Shown one piece after another: positions 21,895 through 35,100 of a stretch of 64,000 bases of DNA. Source of the DNA: Epichloe hybrida. Taxonomy: Eukaryota > Ascomycota > Sordariomycetes > Hypocreales > Clavicipitaceae. The notes under the pieces were generated by a model. It made no database searches. It worked only from the letters and a program-made list of their open reading frames with translations, and was not told the origin of the DNA. Numbering within the stretch: position 1 is the stretch's first letter; each line of letters starts with the position of its first letter. The stretch spans positions 2,790,001 to 2,854,000 of the forward strand of contig JAFEKR010000006.1 of assembly GCA_019022495.1 (NCBI GenBank). Reading direction: 5' to 3'. Position numbers and translations under genes: made by a program.

Positions 21895-22161
21895 TGTCAC
21901 GACTGTGTTCGGGGAGATATAAACGGAGTGAAGGCTAAGGTTCTTAGTCATAGCTAGAGAGCTACTACTTAGGGGTAGGTATATAAAGGTCTTAAACTCT
22001 AACCTCCTACATCTCTTATAGGCAGTCCTTATCTAAATACCCTACTACATATATATAGCTATCTTATAGCTACTTAGTCATCCACGGAACCTAAGGCTTA
22101 TCTAAGGGCTCTAATATATAACTATCCTATCTATAGCCCCTTAGCCTCCATACTCCTAATA
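21895..22161 (-). repeat. Left LTR of the Gypsy element (3' LTR in element sense)
   Basis: 267 bases. The outermost 32 bases keep GC-rich sequence (TGTCACGACTGTGTTCGG), whereas the matching start of the right LTR reads TATTATAACTATATTTAA, every difference being a transition. Confidence 0.9.
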
Positions 22162-25100
22162 TACTACCCCCCTAATATATAATTATCCTTAATTAAAAAA
22201 AGCTACTTAGCTAGTATATGTATACTACGTATAACCTATAGTAATGCCTATATTACTAGCTATACTATTAGTGCGTGGTATTACATTCGCTTTAAATAAT
22301 AAGATAAACATTATAAGATCCTAGGTAATCCTTCTCGTGACCTCTAGATTATAAATAGCTACACACTCGCTACTTTATTACCTCTAATATATATACCTCT
22401 ATCTAGTAAGTTACTAGCACTAAGTAAACAAGCTACCTATGTTAAATTTTATAATTAGGTTAAATAGATAGGGTAACACACGCTATTTAAAACAAATAAC
22501 TTCTTATCTAATATTAGGGATATTATATTAATCTTACTAGGAGTTCGCAGCTAGTGTACGTATTTACTAGTAGCAGCTATAACTATAAATATTATAATTC
22601 CTAGATTAGCTACACATAGCACGTAAATTACTTAGGGGTCTAGGGCTAATATAAAAAAGACCTACTTTCCCCTACTTCCACATACTTTTCTTCCCTCTAT
22701 ATTCTCCCTTAGCATTATAAGTTACCCCTACCTATAAGCTAGTAGCTTTATAGCTTCTCTTATAGTAGTTACTAATATCCTATAGCATTACTTTATTATC
22801 TATATCTACCCTTATTTAAAATACCTAAATCCTCTTAAATACTAAAAGGTTAGTTACTTATCTTTTACTTATAAGTTTCTTATAGTATATTACTACTAAC
22901 TTACTAGTAGTTAATAATATCTTTAACATAAGCTATTACTCCATTACTATTACCTCCCTCTAGTAAGAAGAATTCCTTAATATCTCCTTTAAAGTCTTCT
23001 AGTAAGAAGTATATAGCTTTAAAAATCTTAATATAAGTATAATATCTTTACCCCCTAGCGCTTACCCTACTAACTTATAGCTAGTAGTGCTAGTAAAATA
23101 AAGATTCCTTATATTTACTATATATAGTAGGTTATAATATAAGCTATCACACCTAAAGATAGTAATAGCGTAAAGCTATAATATATTATTAAGGGCAAAT
23201 CTATCCTAACCTAATATACTAATTCTCTAAGTATAACTTTACTACTATCTTACTATATATTACTCCTAACTTATATAAATAACTTAATAAAATACGCTTA
23301 TTATATGCGTAATAATAAGGACTACGCTAGGGTTTATCCTCCCTTTCTTACTACTAATACATATACTAACACACTACTAGTATCCTGCTTAGTTTGCCTA
23401 GTTATACTATACGCTCTTTAAGCATATTAATGCTTATAGTAATCCTAAAGATAATCCATACTTTCTTAATAATATATATATCTTTTATTTCTATAACTTA
23501 ATTACTACTAATATGCTACTAGCGTCTAATACGCGTAAAATACAAACTTTATAATACGCTCCTAACTACTAAAAATGCTAATAAGCGTGGTTAGGTAAAG
23601 CAAGCGCAACTTATAGCAAAAGTTATATATAAGGCTAATACTAATAAATAAGTTACTATATCACTACTTAATAATACTATTAATCTAGAAGTCTAGATTA
23701 ATATTTCTAATAGCTTATGTTTTATTATATAAAACCTTCTATCTATATGTATTTCTATGCTCTAGTTTATAGCTTTACTAACTTACTAGTAGCTTACTAC
23801 TAACGCATCTATACTTCCTACTTATATTAGGCTACTAGACCTCCCTAGCAAACTTTATACGTATGTATATAGGGAGGGGGATTCCTCTAATAATAAGGAT
23901 AAATCCTCCGCCCCTATTAGTATAGGTAAGAATACTAGGGGCTAGGCAGGTAACGTGTTAATGGAATAATTAGTACGAAGTAGCTATAAGTTAGGTTTCT
24001 AAGAATTTATCTAGATTTTTTTTATATATTACTACTACTATCTAAACTCTACTAAATATAACTCTATATCCGCGAACTAGCTGCTTAGTTACCGCTTGTA
24101 ATCCTTAATGATATCTATTATAATAAAATCTCTTTTCTTTACCTAAGAGTTCTCTAAAGCATTATAGCCCTTCTATTTAACTAGGTATTTCTAACGTCTC
24201 CTATTATAACGATATAATATAATTCTTTTAACTTCAAACTCTTACTTATTATCCGCAATATTCTCTTATAATAAGAATATATCTTCTATGTTAGTTAGAT
24301 CCCCTATAAACAGTTTAAGATTAGTAATATTAAAAATATTATATAGTTATATACTAGGTAGCAGCTTTAGTTAGTATACTAAACTATAAGTCCTAATTAC
24401 CTTTTTAATTTTATAAGGGCCTAGGTACTTTACACTTAGCTTCCTACTAGGTTACTATAAGTTAATATTCTTTATAGATAATAAAACATAGTTACTTACT
24501 CTAAACTTTATTAGGGTCCGCTTCTTATTATAGTGTTTTACATACTAGGCCTATAAGTTACTTAGAAGCTACTTAATTACTACGTATCTATCTCTTAGCA
24601 TAGTAGCATAAGTCTTTACCTAGTTATTTACTATAGGGATGTCTATAACCACTTACTATAGTCCCCTAGGGTTATAGTCTTACAGCGCCTTAGCTAGGGT
24701 GTAGTTATAAGTTAAATAGACACTTATATTATACACAAACTATGCCATTAAAAGATTATTAGCCTAATTAGTCTAATTAAAGCAAGCAAAGGCTCTTAAA
24801 TAATACTCCAAAACTTAGTTTAAACGTTCTATCTAACTATCTATCTACGAGTAAAACGCGATACTTAGTCACTACTTAGTTATAATAAGATAGCAGAAGG
24901 TCATCTAAAACCCGCTAGTAAAAGTTAAACCACAGTCTATAATAATACCTTCTAAGGCACTATAATCCCTAAAAACATACTCTAGGAATATAGTAGCTAA
25001 CCTATTACTAGTTATCCGCGTTAAAATAGGGATATAAATACTGTATTTTATAAAACAGTCTATAATAACTAAGATTATATTATAGGTCTAATTTATGTCT

Positions 25101-28100
25101 TTCATAGGTAGTAGCCCTATAATAAAATCTATTAATAATTCTTAAAAAGGCTAATTAGGCACCGGCAGCGTAGCTAGCTTACTATATAGTTTATAGTGCC
25201 TTAGCTTTAAAGTCTAATAGCTTACGCAAGTTTACACATATAACTTAGTATCTTTCTTTATTATTAGCTAGTAATACTAACTTACAATCTAACAGAGGGT
25301 CCTGCTAACTCCCTAGTAGCCCGCTACTAGGTTATTATAAGTAAGTAATAAAATTTCCTTTCTTATACCTACTAGAACAAAAACTCTATTTTAAAATATT
25401 AATAGCTTAGAGGGCCTAACAGACTATATCTATAACACTTTAAGGTTACCGCTCTTAAGCAGCTTCCTATAACCTATAGTAAAGTTATTACCTTACTATG
25501 CTTAAAATAATATAACTTAAATTAGAGTCTCTAATTTTATATATATAGGACACGCGTTATGTGCGAACTTAGAAGAGGTTTACTAAACTACCTATATTCT
25601 TACTATAATACTACTATAAGTAGCTAGCTTATAGTGTGCTTTTAGACTTATAGATAAATTATAGCTAAGTAGCGTTTTAAGGGGGCGCTCACACTACTTA
25701 CTAACTACTAACCTAGCTAGACTCCTAACCTATAGGCTTACCGGACTTATAGAAATATTAGAAAATATAAACAAGGCGTAACCTTACTACTTATAATAAG
25801 CAGACCTAGTTAGCGTACTACTTACAGGCTTTGCAGGACTATTAGGTTCCTTAATAATATAATAAAGTTATATCTTCTTAAAACCCTAGAGGCTTAAATA
25901 GCCCTTATAGCGCTCTTATAATAAACTATTAACTACACTAAGTAATATAACCTTAGGGCCCATAACTACACTATTACATATATAGCACCCTTACTACTTA
26001 GTATCTAAAAACTTAGCTAAGAAGTTAAGTAGCTATAAGGATATAGCCTTTACCTTACACTCCTTGCTAATATAATTTGCTCTTCTTAACAAGGCATTAG
26101 CGGGGTTTAGCTTACTTATATAATATTTAATCCTAAAATTAAATAGATAAAGCTTATCTAACGCTATTACCTACCTACTAGATAGCTTTAGCTTTATAGC
26201 TAGGTACTTGTAATTTAGATAGTCTATAACAACTATAATCTAATAAGTTAAATACATAAGGTAATATCTCTAGGCTTAAAACGCCTCTTAGATTACTAAT
26301 AACTTAGCGTCTAGGGTTAAGTAGCAAAGTTTAATATTAGTTAACTTCCTTAAAAAATACGCCACTAGGTGCTAGCTACCTAGCACTAATATTATAAGTA
26401 TAGCTCTAATTACGTAACTAGATGCATTTATCTTTACTCTTAGCGGATAAAGTAAGTTAAAGTGTACTAAGATTAGTGCCTCCTAGAACTTCTTTTAGAG
26501 TTCTCTAAACGCTATAAGTTTACTAGGCTTTAGCTTAAACTCCGCTAGTTAAACACCCTTTAGATAGTTTATTAGCAGGACTACTACCTTACTATACTAT
26601 TTTATAAAGCATTAGTAAAACCCTATAAACCTAAGGAATAATTAAATATTAAACACACTACTAGGTATTAGCTAGGTCATAATGGCTTCAACCCGTAATG
26701 GTTCTATCTTAATACCCTTCTTAGATATAATAAAACCTAGGAACTTTACCTTTATAACCAAAAATTAGCACTTTTTAAGGTTAACATAAAGGTTAGTGTC
26801 CTAAAGTCACCCTAGCACTCTTTTGACATACTCTATGTGTCTTACGGGGTCACTGCTATATATCAGGGTATCATTAAGGTAAATAATATAGAATTTATCC
26901 ACAAGCCCCTTAAGAGTATTATTAATATATTTCTAAAAAGTGGCTAGCGTATTTACTAACCCAAATAGTATCATAAGATATTCAAAGTGCCTATAGTAGT
27001 AACAGAATACTATCTTCTACTTATTACCCTCGTGGATATATAGCTAGTAGTACACCTCTTAAAGATCTAGTAATATGAAAATCTTTACACTTACTAATTA
27101 ATTAAGGATTTCGGAGATTAGTAGCAAAGGGGCCCTATTTTTAATAGTAATCCTATTAAGGCCCCTATAATTCACATAAAGCCTTAATTTCCCTGATTTT
27201 TTTAGAACAAATAAAATCAGGGCTCTTACTAGGCTTATTAATCTTCTAATCCACCCTTTCTCCTACGTACTTACTAGGTACTCCCTAAGCACTTCTAGCT
27301 CTTTTTCGGCTAGGTTATATATAAGTCCCTAGGGTAGTTGTTTTCCCTCTTCTAATTTAATCATATAAGTATAACCACCTAATTCCAAGAGCTTACTAGC
27401 TAGCTCCTTTAAAAACATATCTATGAATTTTATATACTCTTTCAGAATTTGCTACAAGGGTGTATTACTATCTATCTCTTATATAGGCGCTGCTAATTCT
27501 TCGTAAAATACTACCTAGAGCACTATTATACTTCTTAGTTTTTTCTTCTTTAACACATAGGTATATTCTACTACTATTACTATAACTATGCTATAACTTA
27601 GGTTATTACTTATTACATCGCCTATTAGTAAATTTTTATTAGTATTTTCTTCTATTACCTCTAGGTTAACTACCTTAATCTTTAGTAACACTAGTAATAG
27701 TGTAATAAAAGACTGCTTTACTACCTTACGAAGTTATTACTTACCTATAGTAAAAGCAATACAATCCTAGGTTATTAGAAACCTCTAGAAACCTTACTTT
27801 TAGTCTATTACTATAGGTTTATATTCTAGGGTCTAGTCTATCCCTAGGAGCATTCCCTCTCCTATATTAGTAATATAGTAGCTAACTTAGCAGACCTTTA
27901 TATAGCCTATACTATCTTTTACCTTAACTAATCTATATAAGATTCCCTAGTATAGGATCTTATCCTTACTTACGCTTTCTAGTGTTATCTCTGTTTTTTC
28001 TATGTTCTTCTAATCCTATTTTAATAATAATTTAGGGTAAATTATCAAATATTCCGCGCCTATATTAAATAGCGCTAGCACTACTAACTAGTAGTTATCT

Positions 28101-29439
28101 TGCCATAAGGACACTTATATTCTTATTCTCTTATCTATAGGTTTTTTTATAGCAAGACTATTATCCTAGGCCTAAGCTAAACTAATTAGAATCTTATTTA
28201 GGTCTAAGGTTTTATTACTACTATCCTTATACTTCTTAGTAGTATACCTATTACTTTTATAAATTAAGCAGTCTACTATATTATATCTATTTAAACTATA
28301 TCTAGGACTACTATATTTAAAGCACTTAAATAGTCTCTGGCCTATGCTAGGTTACTATAAGCTTCGCTATAAGTTATCTATAAGGGAGCTAGAGTATTAT
28401 CTCTTATTACTCCTACCCTCCTTATTATAGTTTCTATTATAATTACTTAATATAAATATTATTATAACTTTAGCCTTTTTTCCTTAACCCTATAGGTAAC
28501 TCTAAGATATTAGGAACTCTTAGCTAACTATATACTTCCTTATAGTATTATTTAAGCTATTTAGAAAAATTATTATTCTTAAGTATATAGGGATTTAGTT
28601 AGGTAATTTTACTTTTACCTTTATCTAAAGTCTTAGAAAAGATTAAAAAAACTAATTACTCTTTTACCTAAGATTTAGTAGTATCCTAGTAGCTTCTAAG
28701 CACTATATATCTTTATTTATTACTCTAGTGTTTAGCTAGGATATAAATCTATCCTAGGTATAAGCTAAGTAATTAACTAACCTATTCACTATTACATAAC
28801 ACATCCACTATCACTTTATATTATTAGCTAAGCAGCTACTAGTATATACTACCTTTGTTTTATTATCCTAAAAGGTTCTTAGGTCTAGCTTAAATAGCAT
28901 ATTTAAATCTACTAGGTATACCTATAAATTCTTATAGGTATTACCTTTATACATAGGTACCTTATACTATATCTTAATAAAGCTTTATAGGTATGTATTT
29001 ACTATAAACTTAGTATTAGGTAGGAAGTCTAGGAATAGGGGAATTCTCTATATATTTATCTAAGGGGTAATTATAGGTTCTCTGCCTAATCTAGCTAATT
29101 ATAGGTCCGCTTTTATTTCCTTAAGCTATACTTCTATATCTAAGATCTCCTTTCTTATATAGGCATTTTATAGCTTAGCTTATATAACCTTATATTACCT
29201 CTATAGCTTATCTAGATTATTATTATTACTAGATTTAGCGTTACTATATTAGTTAGGTAGCGTTTACTATACCCTCTTATATTTTATAGTTAAGGTATTC
29301 TAGTTACTACCTAAGTGCTATAGAGTTAGGGCTTCCTTACTAGGTAGTATAGGTATGTTTTAGGTAGATATTCTATAGCTTCTTTGTATTTAAATCTAGC
29401 TAATAGTCTATTTTCCCTAAAGGGTTTAAGAGTTTAACT

Positions 29440-29706
29440 TATTATAACTATATTTAAGGAGATATAAATAAAGTAAAGGCTAAGGTTCTTAGTTATAGCT
29501 AGAGAGCTACTACTTAGGGGTAAGTATATAAAGGTCTTAAACTCTAACCTCCTATATCTCTTATAGGCAGTCCTTATCTAAATACCTTACTATATACACG
29601 TGGCTATCTTATAGCTACTTAGTTATCCGCGGAACCCGAGGCTTATCCGAGGGCTCTAACATATGACCGTCCCGTCCATGGCCCCTTGGCCTCCGTGCTC
29701 CTGACA
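29440..29706 (-). repeat. Right LTR of the Gypsy element (5' LTR in element sense)
   Basis: 267 bases. The last 90 or so bases, next to UAP1, are unmutated (for example CCGTCCCGTCCATGGCCCC), while the left LTR has the RIP-type form of the same stretch. Confidence 0.9.
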
Positions 29707-29928
29707 ACCGGCTCGTGGATCAGACCCTGAATCACTCCATTGCTTTCTAGGTACCCCTCCCCACCTACCCCTCCTCGATTTCGTCACTCACCCATCGCAT
29801 TCAAGGTCTTGTCGAACTTGTTATTTCACCCGCTCTTGAAACTACTTCCAGTCATCCGGCAATTTGTAGCCGTTTCCGTCTTACCACCCCGCTCTTCTGT
29901 CAGAAGCGAGCCCACTGAACGACTTACA

Positions 29929-31493
29929 ATGGACAAGGTCAAGGAAGTCTTGCACGTCGGTTCCAAGAGTAAGGATGGCAAGCCCTCAGAACCATCTGCA
30001 GAGGCCTTGGCTGACCTCAAGGCCAAGTACACCGAAGCTGGCCAAGAACACGTACTCAACTTTTATGATTGCCTCAATTCCCAAGACAAGGCAGCTTTGT
30101 ACGACCAACTCTCCGCCTTCAACCCCGCTTACGTCAATGAAATCACCAAACGAGCTTTGGGCGAAACCAAGTCAGACAGCCCTGATACCCTTGAGCCCCT
30201 CCCCGAATCCGCTCAGGCCAGTATCCTCGACTCGAGCGCAGATGATATCAAAAAGTGGTATGGGTCCGGCCTAGATCTCATCGGCAACAACAAGGTTGCT
30301 GTTGTCCTCATGGCTGGCGGCCAGGGTACCCGCCTGGGTAGTTCCGCCCCGAAGGGTTGCTACGACATCGGCTTGCCCTCTCACAAGAGCTTGTTCCAGA
30401 TCCAGGCCGAGCGAATCCGCAAGATTCAGGAACTGGCTGCTAAGAAGGTCGGCACCGATTCATCTGCGGTTGTGCCTTGGTACGTCATGACCAGTGGCCC
30501 AACTCGTCGGCCTACCGAGCAGTTTTTCGAGGAGAACAAGTACTTTGGCTTAGACAAGGTCAACATCAAGATCTTCGAGCAGGGCGTCCTTCCCTGCATC
30601 TCCAATGAAGGCAAGATTTTGCTCGAGAGCAAGGGCAAGGTCGCCGTTGCCCCCGATGGCAACGGCGGTATCTACCAAGCCTTGGTCGTATCAGGAGTCC
30701 TCGACGACATGCGCAAGCGAGGCATTGAGCACATTCATGCTTACTGCGTTGACAACTGCCTGGTTAAGGTTGCCGACCCCGTCTTTTTCGGATTTTCTTC
30801 GTCTCTGAATGTAGACATTGCCACCAAGGTCGTTCGAAAGCGCGATGCTACCGAGTCGGTCGGTTTGATTCTTTCCAAGAACGGCAAGCCAGACGTTGTC
30901 GAGTACTCCGAGATTGACCAGGCCACGGCCGAGGCTGGGGACCCCAAGCACCCTGGACTCCTCAAGTTCCGTGCTGCCAATATTGTCAACCACTACTACT
31001 CGTTCCGATTCTTGGAATCTATCCCCCAGTGGGCGCACAAGTTGCCACACCACGTTGCCAGAAAGAAGATTCCCTTTGCCGATACCAAAACGGGTGAGAC
31101 GGTCAAGCCTGAATCACCAAACGGCATTAAGCTCGAGCAGTTTGTCTTTGATGTCTTCCCCATGCTGTCTCTGGACAAGTTCGCGTGCATGGAGGTCTGT
31201 CGCGAGGACGAGTTCTCCCCCTTGAAGAACGCCCGCGGCAAGGGCCAAGATGATCCTGACACCAGCAAGAGTGATATCATGTCGCAGGGTCGGCGATGGG
31301 CCGCCGCGGCTGGAGCCACTGTTGTCGGCGATGGGGGTATCGAAGTTTCCCCTCTGATCAGCTATGTTAGTTGATGCTCTCCCTATCAAACACGTGTTAC
31401 TGTGCTAACAATGGTTTTTCACAGGGCGGCGAGGGCCTCGAAAAACTTGGTGGAACGACCATCACGGCTCCTGCCGTGTTGGAGCGGGAGTGA
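29929..31493 (+). CDS. UAP1: UDP-N-acetylglucosamine pyrophosphorylase
   Basis: Two exons, 29929-31365 and 31425-31493, give 501 residues, the usual size. The 59-base intron starts GTTAGT, has GCTAAC as branch point and ends CACAG; splicing gives the conserved end [16 protein letters not shown]. The in-frame ATG at 29740 would add 63 unconserved residues of leader, so I start at [10 protein letters not shown]. The signature loop [17 protein letters not shown] binds UTP, and later motifs ([32 protein letters not shown]) fit the eukaryotic enzyme. It makes UDP-GlcNAc from UTP and GlcNAc-1-phosphate in the cytosol, supplying chitin, N-glycans and GPI anchors, and is essential in yeast. Only 222 bases separate the ATG from the Gypsy LTR, so its promoter must be very short or partly repeat derived. 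Confidence 0.96.
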
Positions 31494-32142
31494 AGACAAT
31501 GGAAAAAAGAAAATTTTGTCTGTGACAAAGAAGATCAACGAGGTGGTTGTTACGTGCTAGAATTAACAGATGGCACGTGACGTAAACCCCCTATGTATGT
31601 TGAAGAGCAGCTTTAGCGTCTAGTTAGTAAGAACAAACAAGTTTACATCTATTTCAATAGGGTTTACATCGTGATAAGTGGTATTTGTAGTGCTTGCACT
31701 TAATAGCTTACTTTATAAGGTAATACTTATTATATTATATGTATTAAGTTATTTGGGTAATATTTTTCGGTTAGACTAGGTTAGGTATTCAGTACAAATG
31801 GTCGGGTTGGGTGCATCGACCTGGGTCGGGGAATCTCCGGCCCGCCATAGCTCACCTCATCCCCCGCCTGTGGCCTGCCAGCCGTTGCGTATAGTCCGCA
31901 TGCTTGTGGAAGCTGGAGCTTTAGCTTCATGTGCAGTGCGCACACATCAAATCGAACCGCTCCTCGGCCGATCGAAAACAACGTGGGCAGGCTTGTGGAG
32001 CTGCAAGACGCATCTGTATCGTCCAAAGGGCTTACCAATTCTCGATTACTGCCTTCGCCGAGTCTGTCCGCGACCCCTGCGCGCGATAATTCTTGTACAA
32101 CCCAGCGCTGCAACCCCCAAGATGTAATGGACATCAAACAAT
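31494..32142. other. Spacer with an AT-rich island
   Basis: About 31600-31790 is AT rich and TA rich like the RIP blocks, with no recognised element; it may be a RIP-mutated remnant. The rest probably holds the UAP1 terminator and VPS8 promoter. Confidence 0.5.
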
Positions 32143-35100
32143 ATGTCCGACCAAGAAGACAAGTCTCCTGTCGGAGAGCTTTTGTCGAGTGACGAATGTT
32201 CAATACCACCAGAACAAGATGCGGAGTCCGATACGCCTCAGCTTGAAGAGCAAGAAACGAGCGATGCCGACGAACTTGACAGTGCCAACCACCGACTTGA
32301 CCTGCAAGACGGGCATGTCTCCGAAGTAAGCTCGATTGATGCAAGCTTAGTAGACTCTCTTCCTCGAAGGGCAGGCAGTCCTGTCGATTCAGTAATCTCA
32401 GGGCGTGGTGATTCTTTGCAGGTAAACCCGGACCATGAACTAGTCAAGCTGTCGCATTTATTCTGCCATTCGAACTAACCTAATGTGCAAGGGCTCATAC
32501 ATGTCATCACCCGGAAGCAGTGTTCTGCCCTCAGTAGCCTCTAGGCCTGGCCTTACGAGTCCCTCCCCGTCATTCAGGCCGTTCGATCGTCGATTTCAGT
32601 CTCGCATAACCTCTTCATCCTCCAACACGCCGCGCGCATCCTCGCCCGCTTTCCTCTCAGCCCACAGTCGCAATATTTCTCTCAGTTCCAACTTTCTCTT
32701 TGACCAGACCGAAACAGATACCCCCTCACCACCATGGGAAGTCGTACGATGGACGAGACTGAAGAAGATGAATGGCCAGGCATTTTCGGAAGCCGGCCGT
32801 CGTAACTTCGGGTCACCCACCTGTCTTGCCGTATCTGCATTAATCGCCTTGGGCACGTCCAAAGGCATAATCTTGATATTTGATCTTAATCAGAATCTCA
32901 AAATGATCATGGGCCCGGGAACCAGAGGTACGTCTCCCACGTAGGAAATTACCAACAACCAAAACCCTGAGGTGCTAATCATCATTACAGCTGTCGAATC
33001 TGGCACAGTTACCGCCGTCGCCATATCCGCAGACCATACAACTGTTGCTGGAGGACACGCTAATGGAAATATCTTCACGTGGGACACTAGCCGAGCCTCG
33101 AGACCATTTCTATTCATACCACACCTGGACGCAACCCAGGTCGAAAACAAGACAGCCGATGGTCATGTTCCAAACGCAGCTGTCATTCACCTTGGTTTTC
33201 TTGGAACGCGCCACACGGCTCTGGTTTCAGCAGATGACCGTGGAATGGCCTTTTCACATTTGGCATCCAGAGGCACCGGTGCATTGGGACGAACTGTCAG
33301 AACAACCAGGATATTAGGACGGTACCCAAACGTCCCAGCGCCATCTGGGAAGCCTATTAAACCCAGCACAGTTCTTGCTTTTGCCCCCTTGCCGCTCGGG
33401 AATATTGAGAAAGCGACAGACAGTTTGGGTCTCACTGCAATGCTTACACCGTATCTGCTTGTTATCGTATCCACGACTCCGATTGCACAGACACAACACA
33501 AGTCTGCCCGCCCAAAGGATGTCCCTGCGCATAGTGCAATGACTGGCTGCCTTGCTTGGTTCCCGGCTGTCAAGTTGAAAACTGCGGACACCCATACGCG
33601 TAGCGAAATATCCAAAGTCAAGCTTGCTTATAGTTGGTCAAACGTCCTCACAATACTCGACGTCGATGAGAGTGACGGCGAGGACAAAGACCAGCCTACA
33701 TCACTCGAATTCAAAGCTAGGAGCAGGTGGAAATGCGAAGAATCCATTGCTGCCGTGCAGTGGCTCAACCGGTCTGTGTTGGCCGTGCTCACCATTTCTC
33801 AGCGCTTAATTATACTCGAGGACAGAAGCATGCGCATGACTGAAGCGTTCGATTTGCTGCAGAAACATATCTACCATACCGACCTCTTCTCCAGACAACT
33901 GCATACTCTCGTGGAACAACTCGACGAAGAAGATATAAGCATGCACGGAGTAGTGGCTGATGCATTTTATATGAGCCTTAAAGCCTACAAAGGGAGAATA
34001 TTCTTGCTTGGATTCAATGAGGTATCAATCGGCGCCCTATCCAACTGGGCAGATCGTCTAATTGCAATGATGGAGGTTGGCGATTACGTTGGAGCCATAC
34101 GATTAGCAACATCATACTATACAGGCGACGCAGATAAGCTCACAGTCGGGCTGCCCGAGGACGCTGCGCTCCGACACGCCATAGTTCAAGACAAGATTAT
34201 GGAAATCATGTCTGCCTCACTGAAATATGTCTTCACGCAGAGGAAGAAGCGCAAAGGGGATGACGACGCGGATCACCTGAGAGAGCTAGCAGAAACTTGC
34301 TTCGCCGCTTGTCAAGCCATCGAAGCCCCCGAGTTCTTATTCGGCGACATGTACGAATGGTATAGCGAGGCTGAAGTCCAAGGTTTGTTCCTACAAACTC
34401 TCGAGCTTTGCATTCTTGACGAGACGATCACAGTCATTCCACCCGTGGTGGTCAAGGATTTGGTCAACCACTATGTGTCTCAAGGCTGGGAAAGTCGGCT
34501 TGAAGAGATGATATGCCACATGCAAACAGCCACTCTCGACCTCGATCAAATCACCCTTTTATGCAAGCAACACAGTCTGTATGATGCGTTGACCTATGTG
34601 TGGAATCAGGCTCTAAATGACTACATCACACCTATGATCGACCTGCTGAGCCTCCTGCTGCCTCTCATGACGGATGAGGGTAACGTAGGCGGCACCACAG
34701 AAGACGATTACTTCAGCGTGAATGCTCTGAAAATTTTCCCATATCTTTCCTACATCCTCACTGGAAGGGCGTACCCTAACGGTGAATTGATGGCCGAAGA
34801 GACAGCCTCCAAAGCGAAAGCAGAAATCTACTGGTTCTTCTTTTCCGGCAAGACCATAGAGTGGCCAAAGGGGAGCGGCAAAAAGTTTACAACACGACCA
34901 GACGATGATTCAGAACCTGCTTTCCCTTACTTACGCATGATACTCAAGTTTGACGCACCCAGTTTTCTGAGCGCCCTCAATGAGGCATTCGAGGACAGCT
35001 TCCTGAACGACCCGTCGGACAACCAGATGAATGGAGGATCCCGGATGGAAATGCCGGAGGAACAGATCTTTGGCATGACGATTAATCGTCAGTACGTCCT

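Larger units (their letters stand above)
21895..29706 (-). mobile_element. RIP-degraded Ty3/Gypsy LTR retrotransposon
   Basis: 7812 bases with 267-base LTRs starting TGTCACGACT and ending CTCCTGACA. Flanking five-base duplications are ACTGG (21890-21894) and ACCGG (29707-29711), differing by one C-to-T change. Coding sense is the minus strand. Reverse transcriptase is readable at about 26900-26800 (FYIIYLND, then DPVRHIEYVKRVLG), where YLDD has become YLND. The C-terminal end of integrase with the LGPYKI motif and the following conserved segment is readable at about 24450-24290 (KYLGPYKIKKVI). Gag would lie near 28500-29300. The interior is extremely AT rich with stops in every frame, so no protein is made. 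It has inserted into the right terminus of the inverted-repeat element at 21501. Confidence 0.92.

Noticed and set aside
22000..29400. CRISPR-like or satellite structure in the AT-rich block
   Set aside because: No regular spaced repeats; the block is explained by a RIP-mutated Gypsy element with readable reverse transcriptase and integrase.
29740..29928. N-terminal extension of UAP1 from the ATG at 29740
   Set aside because: Pro/Ser/Leu-rich, unlike any UAP1 N-terminus; the ATG at 29929 fits family length and start.
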